Source: Congeria kusceri (lineage: Eukaryota > Mollusca > Bivalvia > Myida > Dreissenidae). Taken from it: a stretch of DNA of 64,000 bases. The notes beneath the pieces are model-generated. The model was not told the DNA's origin. It saw only the letters and a list, made by a program, of their open reading frames with translations, and did not search any database. A program made the position numbers and the translations under genes. Location: the NCBI GenBank assembly GCA_027627225.1, contig CM051024.1, positions 39,350,225 through 39,414,224 on the forward strand. Reading direction: 5' to 3'. Positions 32,425-44,525 of the stretch are shown here, piece after piece (position 1 is the stretch's first letter; each line of letters begins with the position of its first letter).

Positions 32425-32660
32425 CACCTTTGGGGGAAAGGTGGCGGGAACCTTCAGATGGGGAATTTTACGGCAAAAGGGGATTTAAAAAAAAAAAAGC
32501 ATTAAAACATTTTTTTATTCTACTTAGTTATAAAACATTAATCAATTGTTGTGCTACAAATGATAACTTAGATTACGCATAAACTTGGTTTGATAACAAA
32601 TTGCTGGGATTGTTTTACAAAAATTCTCTATCTTGGTCAATTTTATCCGATTTTGGTCAA
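32425..32660. repeat. Dispersed repeat, second locus of the 10186 family
   Basis: Shares ACCTTTGGGGGAAAGGTGG, CCTTCAGATGGGGAATTTTA and AAAACATT..TTGTGCTACAAATGATAAC with 10186-10395, with gaps. Confidence 0.6.
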
Positions 32661-33609
32661 GTTTAAAAAATAATAATAAAGCTTACATTCTGAGGGGAAT
32701 TTTAAGGTAAATATCGGAGAAAAATATATACTTTTTTAGCAGGGGAATGGGGCTGAATTTCAGCCCCAAATTGGCCCTCAAAAAAACACTGGCTTCAAGT
32801 AATTGGTGGCTGAAATGTGTTGAATTCATGTTAGTGCTGAATAATTATAATCTCAGGTTGTTAATTGTTTCTATTTGTTTTGCAATAAACTGTATGATTT
32901 TTGTTGTAATTGTGTCATACATATTTGTGACAATAAATCACCGGTCATTCATATTGTTAAATCAATTTTATATTACGCAAGATATGTAATGTATGCGAAT
33001 TTTGAGTGAAACATACATTCGAGCTTGGTTTGTTAATATGCTTTTTAGAATTTATTTATACTGATACAAAAGTCATGCCGTTTTGCAGATTTTGATTTTG
33101 TAAACATTGATCTTTACTTTAACATCCACATCTGTTATTGTTAAACCACTGAATCCATTAAAAATACAATATGAAAGCATAAAAACATGTGTTTCTTCAA
33201 GATTAATCAGGCGTATCAATGAATTTTATTTTGACAATTAGATTTGCACAAATTTAGCACATTTACAGAGGAATAATATTAAATAATTGTTAATTATAAT
33301 GGCATTGTTTCCCAAAAAAATTGCCAAACATTTGTTTGATTACATGTGTAGTTTTAATGGATGACACTGGCAACGTGGGAAATGAGTATTACCAGTAATA
33401 GTTAAATCGATACAAATGAAATGTACCATATATGATTTACCATTATTTGTATGTGCACCATTGAAAAATGTATAGGGTAGGGAAGTTGTCATTGAAGTGC
33501 AGCATTTTGTCAGAATGACCTCAAATCCTGTTGGAAACATGTTGTTGTTTTTCTTAATGATTCTGCACACTGCAAAGTGGAAAATAACACAATGACTTCT
33601 TAGTGAACA

Positions 33610-34300
33610 AAATTGCAATAACTTGCACTGCATACAGGAAATAAAAGTGCAGTGAATGGCACTGCATAATAATAAATAATGCAAAGAGTGGCACTTCTTA
33701 GAGAAAATAATGCAATGACAAGCACTGTAGTGGAAAATACTGCAATGGTGTGCACTGCATAGTGGAAAACAATGTATTGGTGTGAACTGCCTAGTGGAAA
33801 ATAATGCAATGGTGTGCTCTGCACAGTGGACAATAATGCAATGGTGTGCACTGCATAGCGGAAAATAATGCAATGGTGTGCACTGCATTGTGGAAAATAA
33901 TGCAATGGTGTGCACTGCATAGTGGAAAATAATGCAACGACAAGCACTGCATTGTGGAAAATAATGCAATGGTGTGCACTGCATAGTGGAAAATAATGCA
34001 ATGGCCTGCACTGCATAGTGGAAAATGATGCAATGACGCACTGAATAGTGGAAAATAGTGCAATTACTAGTGCTGCATATTGGAAAATAATTTGATGTTG
34101 TACACTGCATAGTGGCAAATAGTGCAATAACTAGCACCGCATAGTACAATATGATGCAGTGACTGGTGCATTGGAAAATAATGCAATGGTGTGCACTGGA
34201 TAGTGGAAAATAATGCAATGACTGGTACTGCATAGTGGCAAATTGTGCAACCACTGGCCATGGATAGACCACTATTAGTGCATAGTCACACAGAGTGCAA
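33610..34300. repeat. 32-bp minisatellite, about 20 units
   Basis: The core unit is TGCAATGGTGTGCACTGCATAGTGGAAAATAA with point variants. The middle (33830-34030) is most regular and both ends decay. Because 32 is not a multiple of three, the minus strand reads as an extended open frame in all three phases, with motifs such as HYFPLCSA and HHCIIFHYA. These are considered a consequence of the repeat and not a gene. Confidence 0.93.
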
Positions 34301-34687
34301 TTATTGATTAATGGACACCATTAAGTAAATGGAGGTTTTGAATCACTTTTTATAACAAGTTGATTACTAATATTACAAAACACACAATAATAAATAATAT
34401 CCCAATTTCTGTCAATGATGTAAAATGCTAATATTGTTTTACAACAGATACAACTGTACATGACATGTATACAATAAAATGTTTATTTACGAGTGAAAAA
34501 ATAATTGTAACAATAACACTAGTGGATAGCATTTCATCAACAAATTCCAAGATAAACCAATGTAATACTATCATGATTTGAATTTCTTGATTGAAAATGA
34601 ACTGTCGACACAGTGACATGTTTCAGCATCGGCATTTTAACAAAGAAAACAAAGCTGTTTACCCTTAAAAGTTATAAAAAGCTTGTA

Positions 34688-34820
34688 CATTGTTACTTCG
34701 TTAATAGACTTACAACTCATTTCAGAAGAAACGACTATGGATTCTATAGAACATCGTTACTTCGTTAATAGACTTACAACTCATTTCAGAAGAAACGACT
34801 ATGGATTCTATAGAACATTG
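34688..34820. repeat. Tandem duplication of a 66-bp segment
   Basis: The segment GTTACTTCGTTAATAGAC...GATTCTATAGAACAT occurs twice head to tail with almost no difference. No function assigned; the flanks contain no recognised gene. Confidence 0.85.
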
Positions 34821-35037
34821 TTACTTGTGAAATTATGGAATAAATTGGAATTTACAAAGCAGAAAATAACACGATGTACTTGACACAAAAATAGTAAAAC
34901 TGCAAAAAGTGATACTATGAACAGATATGACAATTCTCGAAGCAGAAGTCATAATTATATACGTCACATTATCACGAAACAAAATATATGCAATAAAATT
35001 TTAAGTTTTTTGTTCTCCAAAAAAAAAGAGAAGAAAA

Positions 35038-36994
35038 TCATATATTCACTACAATATGCCCTGCCACAGTGCTATTAGCAGTCTTGCTGATCACTCGTTC
35101 CATAACCTGTTCCAGACGAGTGGCTGCTGACAGATCCCCTGCCACTCGCAGTCTGCCGCTCATGTACGCCGACAGGGTTTTGAGCTGCCCAGCAAACATG
35201 CGCTGCATGTCGGACACGGCGAGTTCCAGGGTCACGTCAGGATTGTGTCCAGGATCTGGTCCGACTCCCACGGAACCGTTGCCTGAAGAGCAAATGTGGC
35301 GTGTCGTGAGAAAACCGGACTTGATGCATGTGCGTAAAGTGTCGTCCGGGATTAGCCTGTGCAGTCCGCACAGGCTAATCCAAGACGGCACTTTCCGCTT
35401 TTATGGTATTTTCTGTTTCAAGGAAGTCTCTTCTAACCATAAATCCACTTTAGGCGGAAAGTGTCATCCCGGATTAGCCTGTGCGGACTGCACAGGCTAA
35501 TCTGGGATGACACTTTACGCACATGCATTAAGTCCGGTTTTCCCACGACGCGCCTCAAATGTATTTAACTTGCTATTATTCTGTTTATCCTAAAAGTTTA
35601 TTATCATATCATACTACATATATATGAAAAATTTCACATCTTTAGAAGAGAATAGATGACAAACAGACAAGATCCTTGCATATACAGGTGAACATTGTAC
35701 CAGTGGTCCATTAACAAGTGCATTGTCTTCGTAAATACAAGCTGAAAGCACAAGTGTTAAAACTGAGCTGGATACTAATATTTGTGAAAATTTTCGTTGA
35801 ACCCCTGCATATCTACCCCAGTACAAAACAATAGCGCCGCCTACGGGTGCTGGATGCTCAACTTTCTCGTACTGATTGTGATCTGGGCTTTTGTTTATAG
35901 AATAGGTTCATCACTGTCATGAAGTATGTTGAATTTCAAGTCAATACCTCTTATAGATATTGAAAAATTTGACCTAAATAAAACATTCTAAGTTGAAAAA
36001 AGGCAATAACTGCACCAAAATCCTTAATATCAGTTACCTCATTTTGACTACAGAATGGTTTCATAACTGTGATCAAGTATTTTGAGTTTCAAGTCAATAC
36101 CTGTTATAGATATAGTGAAATTTGACCTAAAGCAAAAATTCAAAGTTGAAAAAAGGGCAATAACTTAAGACAAACCCTTAATAGAGTTATCTCCTCTTGT
36201 ATACAGAATAAGTTCATCAAGGGATCAAGTACTTGATTGAGTTTCAAGTCAATACCTCTCATAGGTATTGAGAAATTTGACCAACAAGGAAATTGTAAGT
36301 TGAAAAAAGAATAATAACGCCAACAAATTCCTTTAAAGAGTTACCTTCTCTTGTTTGCAGAATGGGGTCAGCACTGTAAACAAGTACCTTGAGTTTCAAC
36401 TTAATGTCTTCGATAGTTTTCTTAAAATTTTATATTTACCAAAAAATTGTCAAAATAACCATGTTAAAAGTCCAAACAAGGGCAGATAATTCTGGAAATA
36501 CAAATCACAGGGGTTTCTTGTTGTGTCTTTGTTTCAAATGGATACCTTTGATAGTTTTTGAGAAATGGACTCGGACAAAAAACTAAACAAAAAAACTTAA
36601 CCAACGCTGACGCAGACGACAATAGCTCGACTTTTTTTCTTCGAAAAGTCAAGCTAAAAAACCCTTGACATACGCGGAAGATTTTGAAGATTTTAGACAG
36701 TTAAGGGAGATACAACAGTAAAGCTAAATCTATAACAAACACACATACCATGCTTCAGGTCCAAGTAAAATACGCCACCATTACTCCCAGACAGCTCAAA
36801 CTGGTAGACAGCGTCCACACTTCGCACAAGAGATTCACTGAGTACACCCTTCACAAGGTCCACCAGCGTTGCCGGAGTAACGCCAGAAGACGGGGCTTCC
36901 TCTTCGCTACCCACCTCGACTGCCCCTGATCCATCACCCATATCTATGGTAACCTGAGACTGGAAGGTTGGTGGGGGGCCACCAGGCGATATTC
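35038..36994 (-). CDS. STOML1: STOML1-like protein, last two coding exons (SCP2 domain)
   Basis: Exons on the minus strand are 36994-36749 and 35282-35038 (TGA), joined by a GT-AG intron. They encode ~163 residues of a C-terminal SCP2 sterol-carrier domain: SESLVRSVDAVYQFEL, GGVFYLDLKHG, NPDVTLELAVSDMQRMF and AYMSGRLRVAGDLSAATRLE. AYMSGRL and the position at the C-terminus match stomatin-like protein 1, a membrane protein of late endosomes with an N-terminal stomatin/SPFH domain and a C-terminal SCP2 lipid-transfer domain. The exons coding the stomatin domain are not seen between 36995 and 38083, where copy B DHX29 sequence begins. This copy is therefore probably an orphaned 3' end left by the duplication. 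HSDL2 or SCP2 family membership is the alternative. Confidence 0.7.
35296..35557. mobile_element. Foldback MITE abutting a STOML1-like splice acceptor (element 7)
   Basis: A near-consensus copy. Its end lies only about 13 nt from the minus-strand exon start at 35282, so only the pyrimidine tract TTTGCTCTTCAG separates them. Both arms carry the ATTAGCCTGTGC palindrome. Confidence 0.92.
35857..36656. repeat. Inverted-end repeat with ~153-bp internal repeats, in the STOML1-like intron
   Basis: TTTCAAGTCAATACCT recurs at about 35934, 36089 and 36242, with decayed versions near 36392 and 36529. GTTGAAAAAAGGGCAATAAC-like blocks follow each. The right end CTTCGAAAAGTCAAGC is roughly inverted relative to GCTCAACTTTCTCG on the left. 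It is related to the element at 37033. Confidence 0.6.
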
Positions 36995-37032
36995 CTGGAA
37001 AGATATACAAACGTTGACCGCGAGGACAGCGC

Positions 37033-38065
37033 GCTCGACTATTCGAAGTATTTCAGTTGGTACATATTTTGGATATTGGAAGATACAAAACTTTTAAGTG
37101 AAGCCTTGTATAGTTTATACATTTTTGGAACAAAAACTTTAACCACAAAATCTATGTAAAAAGTGTGCATTACTCTGTCAAAATACAAAACAGAGTTATG
37201 GGTAATGTTGCCCCTAATACGAGAGTTGATGACAAAGGTTAGTTCCAAGTTTCAAGTGAATAACTTAAGTGGTTTTGAAACCTTTGAATATAAACTTTAA
37301 CCAGAAAATCGATGTGAAAAAGGGGCATAACTCTGTCAAAATACATAACAGAAAAAGGGGCATAACTCTGTCAAAATACACACCAGAGTTATGGGTAATG
37401 TGCCCCTGATACTAGAGTTGATGACAAAGGTTAGTTCCAAGTTTCAGGTGAATAACTTATGTAGTTCTGAAGTTAACAAACTTTTGAATATAAATCTTAA
37501 ACAGAAAATCTAAGTGAAAAGGGGGCACAACTCTGTCAAAATACAAAATAGATTTATGGGTAATGTTGCTCCTGATACTAGAGTTAATGACAAAGGTTAG
37601 TTCTAAGTTTCAAGTGAAAAGCTTATGTAGTATTGAAGTTACAAAACTTTTGAATATAAACTTTAACCGGAAAATCTGTTAGAAAAAGGGGCATAACTCT
37701 TTAAAAATACAAAAAGTGTTATGGGGAATGTTGCCCCAGATACTGGAGTTGATGACAAAGGTTAGTTCCAAGTTTCAAGTAAATTACTTATGTAGTTTTG
37801 AAGTTACAAAACTTTTGAATATAAACTTTAACCACAAAATCTAAGTGAAAAAGGGGCATAACTCTGTCAAAATACAAAACAGAGTTATGGGGAATGTTGC
37901 CCCTGATACTGGAGTTGATGACAAAGGTATATTCCAAGTTTCAAGTGCATAACTTATGTAGTTTTGAAGTTACAAGACTTTTTAATAAAAACTTTAACCA
38001 ATACAGACGCCGACGCCATCGCCGGGGGTAGTAGGATAGCTCACCTATTCTTCGAATAGTCGAGC
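37033..38065. mobile_element. Non-autonomous element with 16-bp perfect inverted ends and ~166-bp internal tandem repeats
   Basis: GCTCGACTATTCGAAG at 37033-37048 is the exact inverse of CTTCGAATAGTCGAGC at 38050-38065. Between them a ~166-bp unit (AAGGGGCATAACTCTGTC ... GTTGCCCCTGATACTAGAG) is repeated about five times, with one extra 37-bp partial repeat at 37322-37359. No transposase or clear target duplication was seen. Confidence 0.75.
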
Positions 38066-38082
38066 TAACAACACTTAACCAT

Positions 38083-38328
38083 GGGACTTGATGCATGTGC
38101 GTAAAGTGTCGTCCGGGATTAGCCTGTGCAGTCCGCACAGGCTAATCCAGGACGGCACTTTCCACTTTTATGGTAGTTTCTGTTTCAAGGAAGTCTCTTG
38201 TAAACATAAATCCACTGTAGGCGGAAAGTGCGGTCCTGGATTAGTCTGTGCAGACTGCACAGGCTAATCTGGGACGACACTTTACGCACATGCATGAAGC
38301 CCGGTTTGTTTGCTACGACATGCCTCAA
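38083..38328. mobile_element. Foldback MITE at the A/B duplication junction (element 8, hybrid)
   Basis: The left terminus is missing or unrelated (TTAACCATGGGACTTGATGC). The first ~70 bp resemble the family consensus, whereas the rest shares the private variants of the copy A element at 725 (TTCCACTTTTATGGTAGTTTC, AGTGCGGTCC). Sequence to the right is homologous to copy A from about 750; sequence to the left is not. Confidence 0.85.
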
Positions 38329-39321
38329 TTAGCATTCCATTTGCTTATGTCTCATGTTCTAATGGATGAAATTAGCTGTTTTCACCATGCACTCATCAGA
38401 ACAATTGTCTTATTATACTGTTCACTGACCACATTTGAGTGATAAAAACAAGCAGACTATCGGACCTCAGTTGAATTAGCATTTGGTTTCCTTATTTATG
38501 TGTGCTCTAATGAATGAGATTAGCTGTTACTGCTACATATTTCTCATTATTACATGTATTATGTTATTACACTGTGACTTCAATAGTTCATAAATGTTTT
38601 CGTTTGACCACAGATGTACTCATAAAACAGGTAGACTGTCAGTTGAATTAGCATTTTATGTCATTTTTTCTATGTGTTTCCAATGGATTTATATAGTGGT
38701 TATTCATTTACATTACGGTAGTATTGGTAATCATAGAAATGTTATTGGTTATTGAATTAAACTGTGAGTATAGGCCTTCTTGAAACCTTAAAAGTTTTTC
38801 CAATAGGTTTTTAGCTTATAATTCAGAGTGGGTATCAAACCCGGGACCTCCCAGTCTCATGGCGGAAACCATATCCATTACACCATTGAGACCTTAAACA
38901 ACCGGTATGTAAACTATTTACATGCTGAGGAACGAGCATGAAACTATTGTATATATTGTGTCCATTGCTCTTCTGTTAGTGATATTCTAACATCTAACCC
39001 AATAGTGAGAGAGGTTTAACTGTGTGTAATTTCCAATTAAATAATAATATGAATCAGGCTGTTTATACTTCAGATTTCATGAAGTCTGTAAAGTATGTGT
39101 TAGGTAAATGATTTGTATGTGATGGAAACAGACTTCAAGCCAGTTTGTATAGATTTTTTAGGTACATGAACTCATTGTGTTCTGCTAGTGTGAGTTGATT
39201 GTTGTCACCTACTGTACCAGAACATGCAATCATATGAAAGTATCTATATATAGTCCATATACAGTTCCTGTAAGTGGTTTTAGTATTCTGATAAACAGTC
39301 AAAGTTTGTTATCTCAAACTC

Positions 39322-39474
39322 GGACAAAAGCCCGCTCAATGTTTTTGACACCCCCGGACTAAAGCCCACTCAATGTTTTTGACACCCCCGGACTAAAGCC
39401 CGCTCAATGTTTTTGACACCCCCGGACTAAAGCCCACTCAATGTTTTTGACACCCGGGACAAAAGCCTGCTCAT
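39322..39474. repeat. 34-bp tandem repeat (copy B, about 4.5 units)
   Basis: Same unit as at 2397, with four CAATGTTTTTGACAC cores, so it is longer by two units than copy A. Confidence 0.88.
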
Positions 39475-40116
39475 TAATAATAGGTGAATTATTTAGTTAA
39501 TTATCACCCACACTTAGTCGGCTTGCCGTGATTCAAACATGTTTGGGTTTTTTTAGAGGCAAAATAAAAAAAATGTTAAAAATAATAACAATCACTGTGT
39601 TTGAATCACAGCCTGCACTGTAATTAGACGTTAATTATAATTAATTACCAATAAACTGTGGGCGATAATTATAATTATATATTTACAAATTTGGACATGT
39701 TTAACCTTGGATAAATTGAGGTCGCTAACAGGCATGCAGAAATTTTTAAAACCAGCTGAAACCCCTAACTGCCCTTCAAATTTTGTCTTTTTACAGAGAA
39801 AAAAGAGGAAATCAGCTAAATGTCTTTGAAGGCATTGAGATAAAAAAGTTCAATTGTAATTGTATAATCTAAACCTATCTTTACTTTTATATTTCATTTG
39901 ATAAAATGAAATATACTCAAATTTATTGTTTACAATTTTCTGCAGGTACATCGAGACCAGTCAGATGAGCACGCTGGAAGAAGTGTTCATCTCTCGCGCC
40001 AACGCCAAGCAACGTCAGGGGCGGGCAGGCAGAGTCAGGGAGGGCATTTGCTTCAGGATGTACACTAAACGCATGTATGCATATTTTTACTATAGATCCT
40101 TTCTTTAACCTTTTTA

Positions 40117-40353
40117 AGCTCACCTAAGCACAACGTGCTCATGGTGAGCTTTTTGTGATCACCTTTTGTCCATCGTGTATCATCAACATTTACCTTGTGA
40201 CCACATGTATAGCTCAGTCATCATGAAACTTGCCCAGAACATTTGTCCCAATGATATCTCGGACAGGTGTGAAACTGAGTTATGTGGGGTCAAAAACTAG
40301 GTCACCAGACCAAATTATCATGTGAGCGACCTAGGGCCTAATGGCCCTCTTGT
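40117..40353. repeat. Dispersed bivalve-type intronic repeat (copy B)
   Basis: Equivalent of 3157-3393. It keeps the motif CACAACGTGCTCATGGTGAGC and GTGAGCGACCTAGGGCC better than copy A. Confidence 0.6.
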
Positions 40354-41044
40354 ACTGTATCATTTGACTGAATGGAGCAACAGTAGATATTTCAAGACTA
40401 CAAATAAAGATTTTCCACATATTTAAATTCTTCACAGTTGGATATCTTTTATGGGTCTGTTCGTCATTTCCAAGTGTACTAAAAAAATCTAATTGTATGC
40501 GCAAATGTATACCCAGATTTGTGTGTATCCTTTGGATTTCCGTGCGTAAGTTATCTGGTGTCTGTTCATTTTGGATTGAAGGTGTTTGTGTCCATGCAAT
40601 GGCCATGGGCCGTTTTCCAGAATCATCTTAAATAATATCTCATCTTTAACCTTAAAATCTACATTTTATTTATTTTTTTAATTTGTTTGTACAATACATG
40701 GTGCGTAGGGTTTATTATTACATTTATCTCCTATACAATTAATGTTTGTTCATATAAATTATAGACATAAACAGATCCACAAATTTATACGTATTTTTTA
40801 AAATATAACATTATTAATTTTCTAAACTTAAGTGAAAATATTTTAAGATACACTTAAGATGTTTCTGGAATAGGGCCCCAGATACGTTTCGTATCTGTAC
40901 CACCGGTACGATGACATGAAGGCCTACACCATACCAGAGCTGCTACGGGTGCCCTTGGAAGAACTATGCCTGCACATCATGGTAATTACACTTGTGCTAC
41001 TTTCGTAACATCTTTTCTAGCTTCAAGATTGTTTTCTTATCCCC

Positions 41045-41349
41045 TACTCTGTGGAAGCAGTGGTAGGACGCTGGCTATGGGATCATGAGATTCCTGGTTC
41101 GAATCCTGCCCAGACGACTGTAATTTTTCTAAGCAAAACATTTATCCCACACTTGCGCCTCTCCACCCAGGTGTATAAATGGGTACCCTGTGAGGGAAAT
41201 AAGCCAATGTGCCATGGCTGCATACTGCGCCGATTGTAAACGGACGACTTATGACCCAATGATCGGGGGGTAATTGTCGAAGTCTGCTGAAGACGTACAT
41301 GTATATTGATAGCAGACTATAAGCCGAACCTTTACTTTTACCTTTTTAA
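41045..41349 (+). repeat. tRNA-derived SINE (copy B)
   Basis: Equivalent of 4100-4402 with the same A and B boxes and a few substitutions in the body. Confidence 0.8.
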
Positions 41350-42629
41350 TATTATTTCATTAAATGACGACAATTTTAAGTGTGTCGGATTTGCTTTTAG
41401 TTTAATTGTATATTTCTCTATCATGTAATGTATGCATTTGCTTTTATATTGATTTAGTAGAATGCTGATATTCTAGTTATTTTTTTGTACAGATACCTGA
41501 ATAGTTTCTTTTAAGTCATGAAAAGGTCAGCTTAGATTCCCAGTTCGCCTATCTTTATTTGTGTTCATGTATTGATGCAAACATCAACTTTGAGTAATAA
41601 TCTGTCTTTGTTATTTTACATAGATATTTTACTATTTTTTATGTATATAGAAAATATGTGATCTGTTTCCAGCGCTTCCGTTAATGGGCGTACGGGCGTA
41701 AATTACGCCCGAAAATTGCAGTCGTACGTCCATTTTACAAACAGCGGGGTTCCTTTGTACGTCCAAATATTCGCATGTACGTTGTTCACTGTTTGCCTAT
41801 ATAGCAAGTCTGTGTGTGTGTCTAAATGTTTCGGGTTGAGTGGGGAACTATTGTATCTGATTTAGAAATGTTAAGCAAATACAACAGTTTCACACTCAGT
41901 CCTTGATTTAAACAATGGTTCCTTTCAGAAATGTAACTATGTCAAGCCAGAGGTGTTCCTATCAGGGGCCCTGGACCCTCCCCACGGCCAGGTGGTTGCC
42001 AGGGCGATGAGTCTGCTGCACGGGATAGGCGCGTGCGTGGAGGGGGAGAGGTTAACTCCCCTGGGGCACCACCTCTCCGCTCTGCCAGTGCACGTGAGGA
42101 TCGGCAAGATGTTGCTGTACGCTGCAGTGCTGGACTGTTTGGAACCTGTGGTAAGCTCTGTATTCAGTCTTATTTAAACATCTCTGGTCAGACGTTATTG
42201 TAGGCTGGATCTGATGACTTCGTAGTATGGGTCATGTTAATCAACAATCCAATGGCTGCTTTCAATTGGTTAGGTGTAAATTTGTAATTAAGCCACCAAA
42301 ATGTGTGCACGAAATTTACATGCAGTCAGATGTCTAATTAGCCACATGTTTAATGTTCAGAAGGTCAGTTGAACTTGACCTGGTTTGCGATGTCTTCAGA
42401 TCCTTGCAGCGAAAAGTTTGGTAGCAAGCACTAGAATTGATTTCAATGAAATTTGTCCTGAAGTAATCCCTGGTTGTTTCAGTTTTCTTGCAAGAATAGT
42501 TATAATAAATAACTCGCTTTGAAATAGACATGGGGAGAGATGTAGATGAAGTATTGTAGATAAGGGATGGCAAAATTAATTGTCCGTATTGCCCAGCTTG
42601 TACAGATAAGTGAACTATTGCCAAACTTT

Positions 42630-42771
42630 ACTGTATAATTACTGTAGGTACCTATATAATTACTGTAGGTACCTATATAATTACTGTAGGTACCTATATA
42701 ATTACTGTAGGTACCTATATAATTACTGTAGGTACCTATATAATTACTGTAGGTACCTATATAATTACTGT
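42630..42771. repeat. 21-bp tandem repeat (copy B, 7 units)
   Basis: Seven ATAATTACTGTA cores against four in copy A. Confidence 0.9.
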
Positions 42772-43849
42772 ATGGACAAGCAGTAAATATCATTTGTCAA
42801 ATTTTGAGGCACTATGAGAATTCAACACCCCTTCACTTATTTCGATATTATCTTGATTACGAAAAAAAGCTACAGAATAAAGTATGTGTTGACATTCATA
42901 ACTTCAGTTTATTTTGTTTTTCAAATAAAAATAAAGAAATGTATTGTTGATTTTACCCATATTACTTTGGAAATAAACTAACATTATGTAAGAATCAGGA
43001 GGTTCTGTCTTGTAGGCGGTGATAGCTGCGTGTATGACAGACAAGTCTCCGTTTGTAGTTCCCATGGGCAAACAGGACGCAGTCAGCGCCGTGAAGCAGT
43101 CCGTGGCAGTGGCTGCATCCGATCATCTCACACTGTACAAGGTCTACTGCAGGTGAGTGGACACCGAATATCATATTATGGTAGTTACTGGTTAAGATTT
43201 CTATGTTTACTTTACTGTTACCAGAAGAAAAAAAAATAGCCAGTGTATACTAAATTTCTTATAATAATTGAGTCATACTGTTGCATTCGTTTTGAAAACA
43301 AAATTCGAAACAACAGGCATTTTTACAAAATATCAGGAAATGGCCACTTATTTTTATTGTTTAGTACCACCTTAGTTATTTTACGGTTATACGTGTAGGT
43401 TTCTGAAAGATGTGTGCAATGGCTTTTGTAGTTGGCAGGAGGCAAGGTCTAAGGGGAGACAAGCAGAGATGTCTTATTGTCAGAAGAACTTCCTCAAGAG
43501 AAACACCCTGCTGGAGATTGATGTAATCTGCTTTGACTAGCAGTTGTTTTTTTTGCCTGCTCCTGCGTGCTCAGTTTCTGAACTAGATAAGGCTAATGAG
43601 AGCATTTAATTGAGACCAAGACTTTGTTGAAATGACTGCTACTCAAGTGTTATGCTATTTAAATATGTTTACTGTACATTGCTTTTTGTTAATGAAACCA
43701 CTTCAGTTCAAGTAAATAATTGACTTTAATATGTATATGATAAAATATTGTGTTTCTAATATTTACTGATGCTATTAAATCTCACCCTGTTGCAAGCTAA
43801 TATCTGCTGTTATTAAAGTAGTAAGTACATATGTCATTATTTAAGTACT

Positions 43850-44525
43850 TAGGGGTGTGGAAATATCAAAATTATTCACTTGTCCATGGACAAGATCATT
43901 GCATAAATCTACTTGTCTGCAAATAAATGTCACTTGTCCAAATAAAAATATAGTTTCTATTCTTGGCTTTCCAAATATAATTTGTCATCAGATTATAAAT
44001 AAATTATATGTTTTTAATGGTGTTAAAATATATATGTGGTGCGTCGTGAGAAAACCGGGCTTAATGCATGTGCGTAGTGTCGTCCCGGATTAGCCTGTGC
44101 AGTCCGCACAGGCTAATCGGGGACGACACTTTCCGCCTAAAGTGGATTTGTGGTTAGAAGACACTTCATTGAAACAGAAAATACCATTAAAGCGGAAAGC
44201 GCCGTCCCGGATTAGCCTGTGCGGACTGCACAGGCTAATCCGGGACGACACTTTACGCACATGCATTAAGCCCGGTTTTCCCACGACGCGCCTCATATGG
44301 TTATAATATAACTCCAAACTCTAACATTATTTTCACACCCTGAAATTGCCCATGTCCACGGACAACTTTACAGGAAAAATTTACTTGTGCAACGGTAAAA
44401 TTACCCATGTCGGACAAGTCGGGCATGAGATTTCCACACCCAAGACTTAGTACTTGATAGAAATTTACTTGTGCAATGGTAAAATTACCCGTGTCGGACA
44501 AGTCGGGCATGAGATTTCCACACCC
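43850..44525. mobile_element. Non-autonomous inverted-repeat element with nested MITE (copy B)
   Basis: Equivalent of 6852-7527, with ends GGGTGTGGAAAT and ATTTCCACACCC. Confidence 0.65.
44036..44295. mobile_element. Foldback MITE (copy B, element 9)
   Basis: Equivalent of the element at 7038, nested at the same point. Confidence 0.92.

Larger units (their letters stand above)
31009..33609. other. Intergenic region downstream of PM20D2 (3' UTR and repeats)
   Basis: No coding exon recognised. It contains the PM20D2 3' UTR, a ~172-bp tandem block (31690-32160), an interspersed repeat (32425-32660) and a G homopolymer run at about 32251-32267. Confidence 0.6.

Noticed and set aside
33340..34272. 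310-residue antisense open frame
   Set aside because: Lies almost entirely in the 32-bp minisatellite, and similar frames are open in the other two phases. No domain or splice structure.
33610..34300. CRISPR-like array
   Set aside because: Units are contiguous 32-bp repeats without unique spacers, and the genome is clearly animal.
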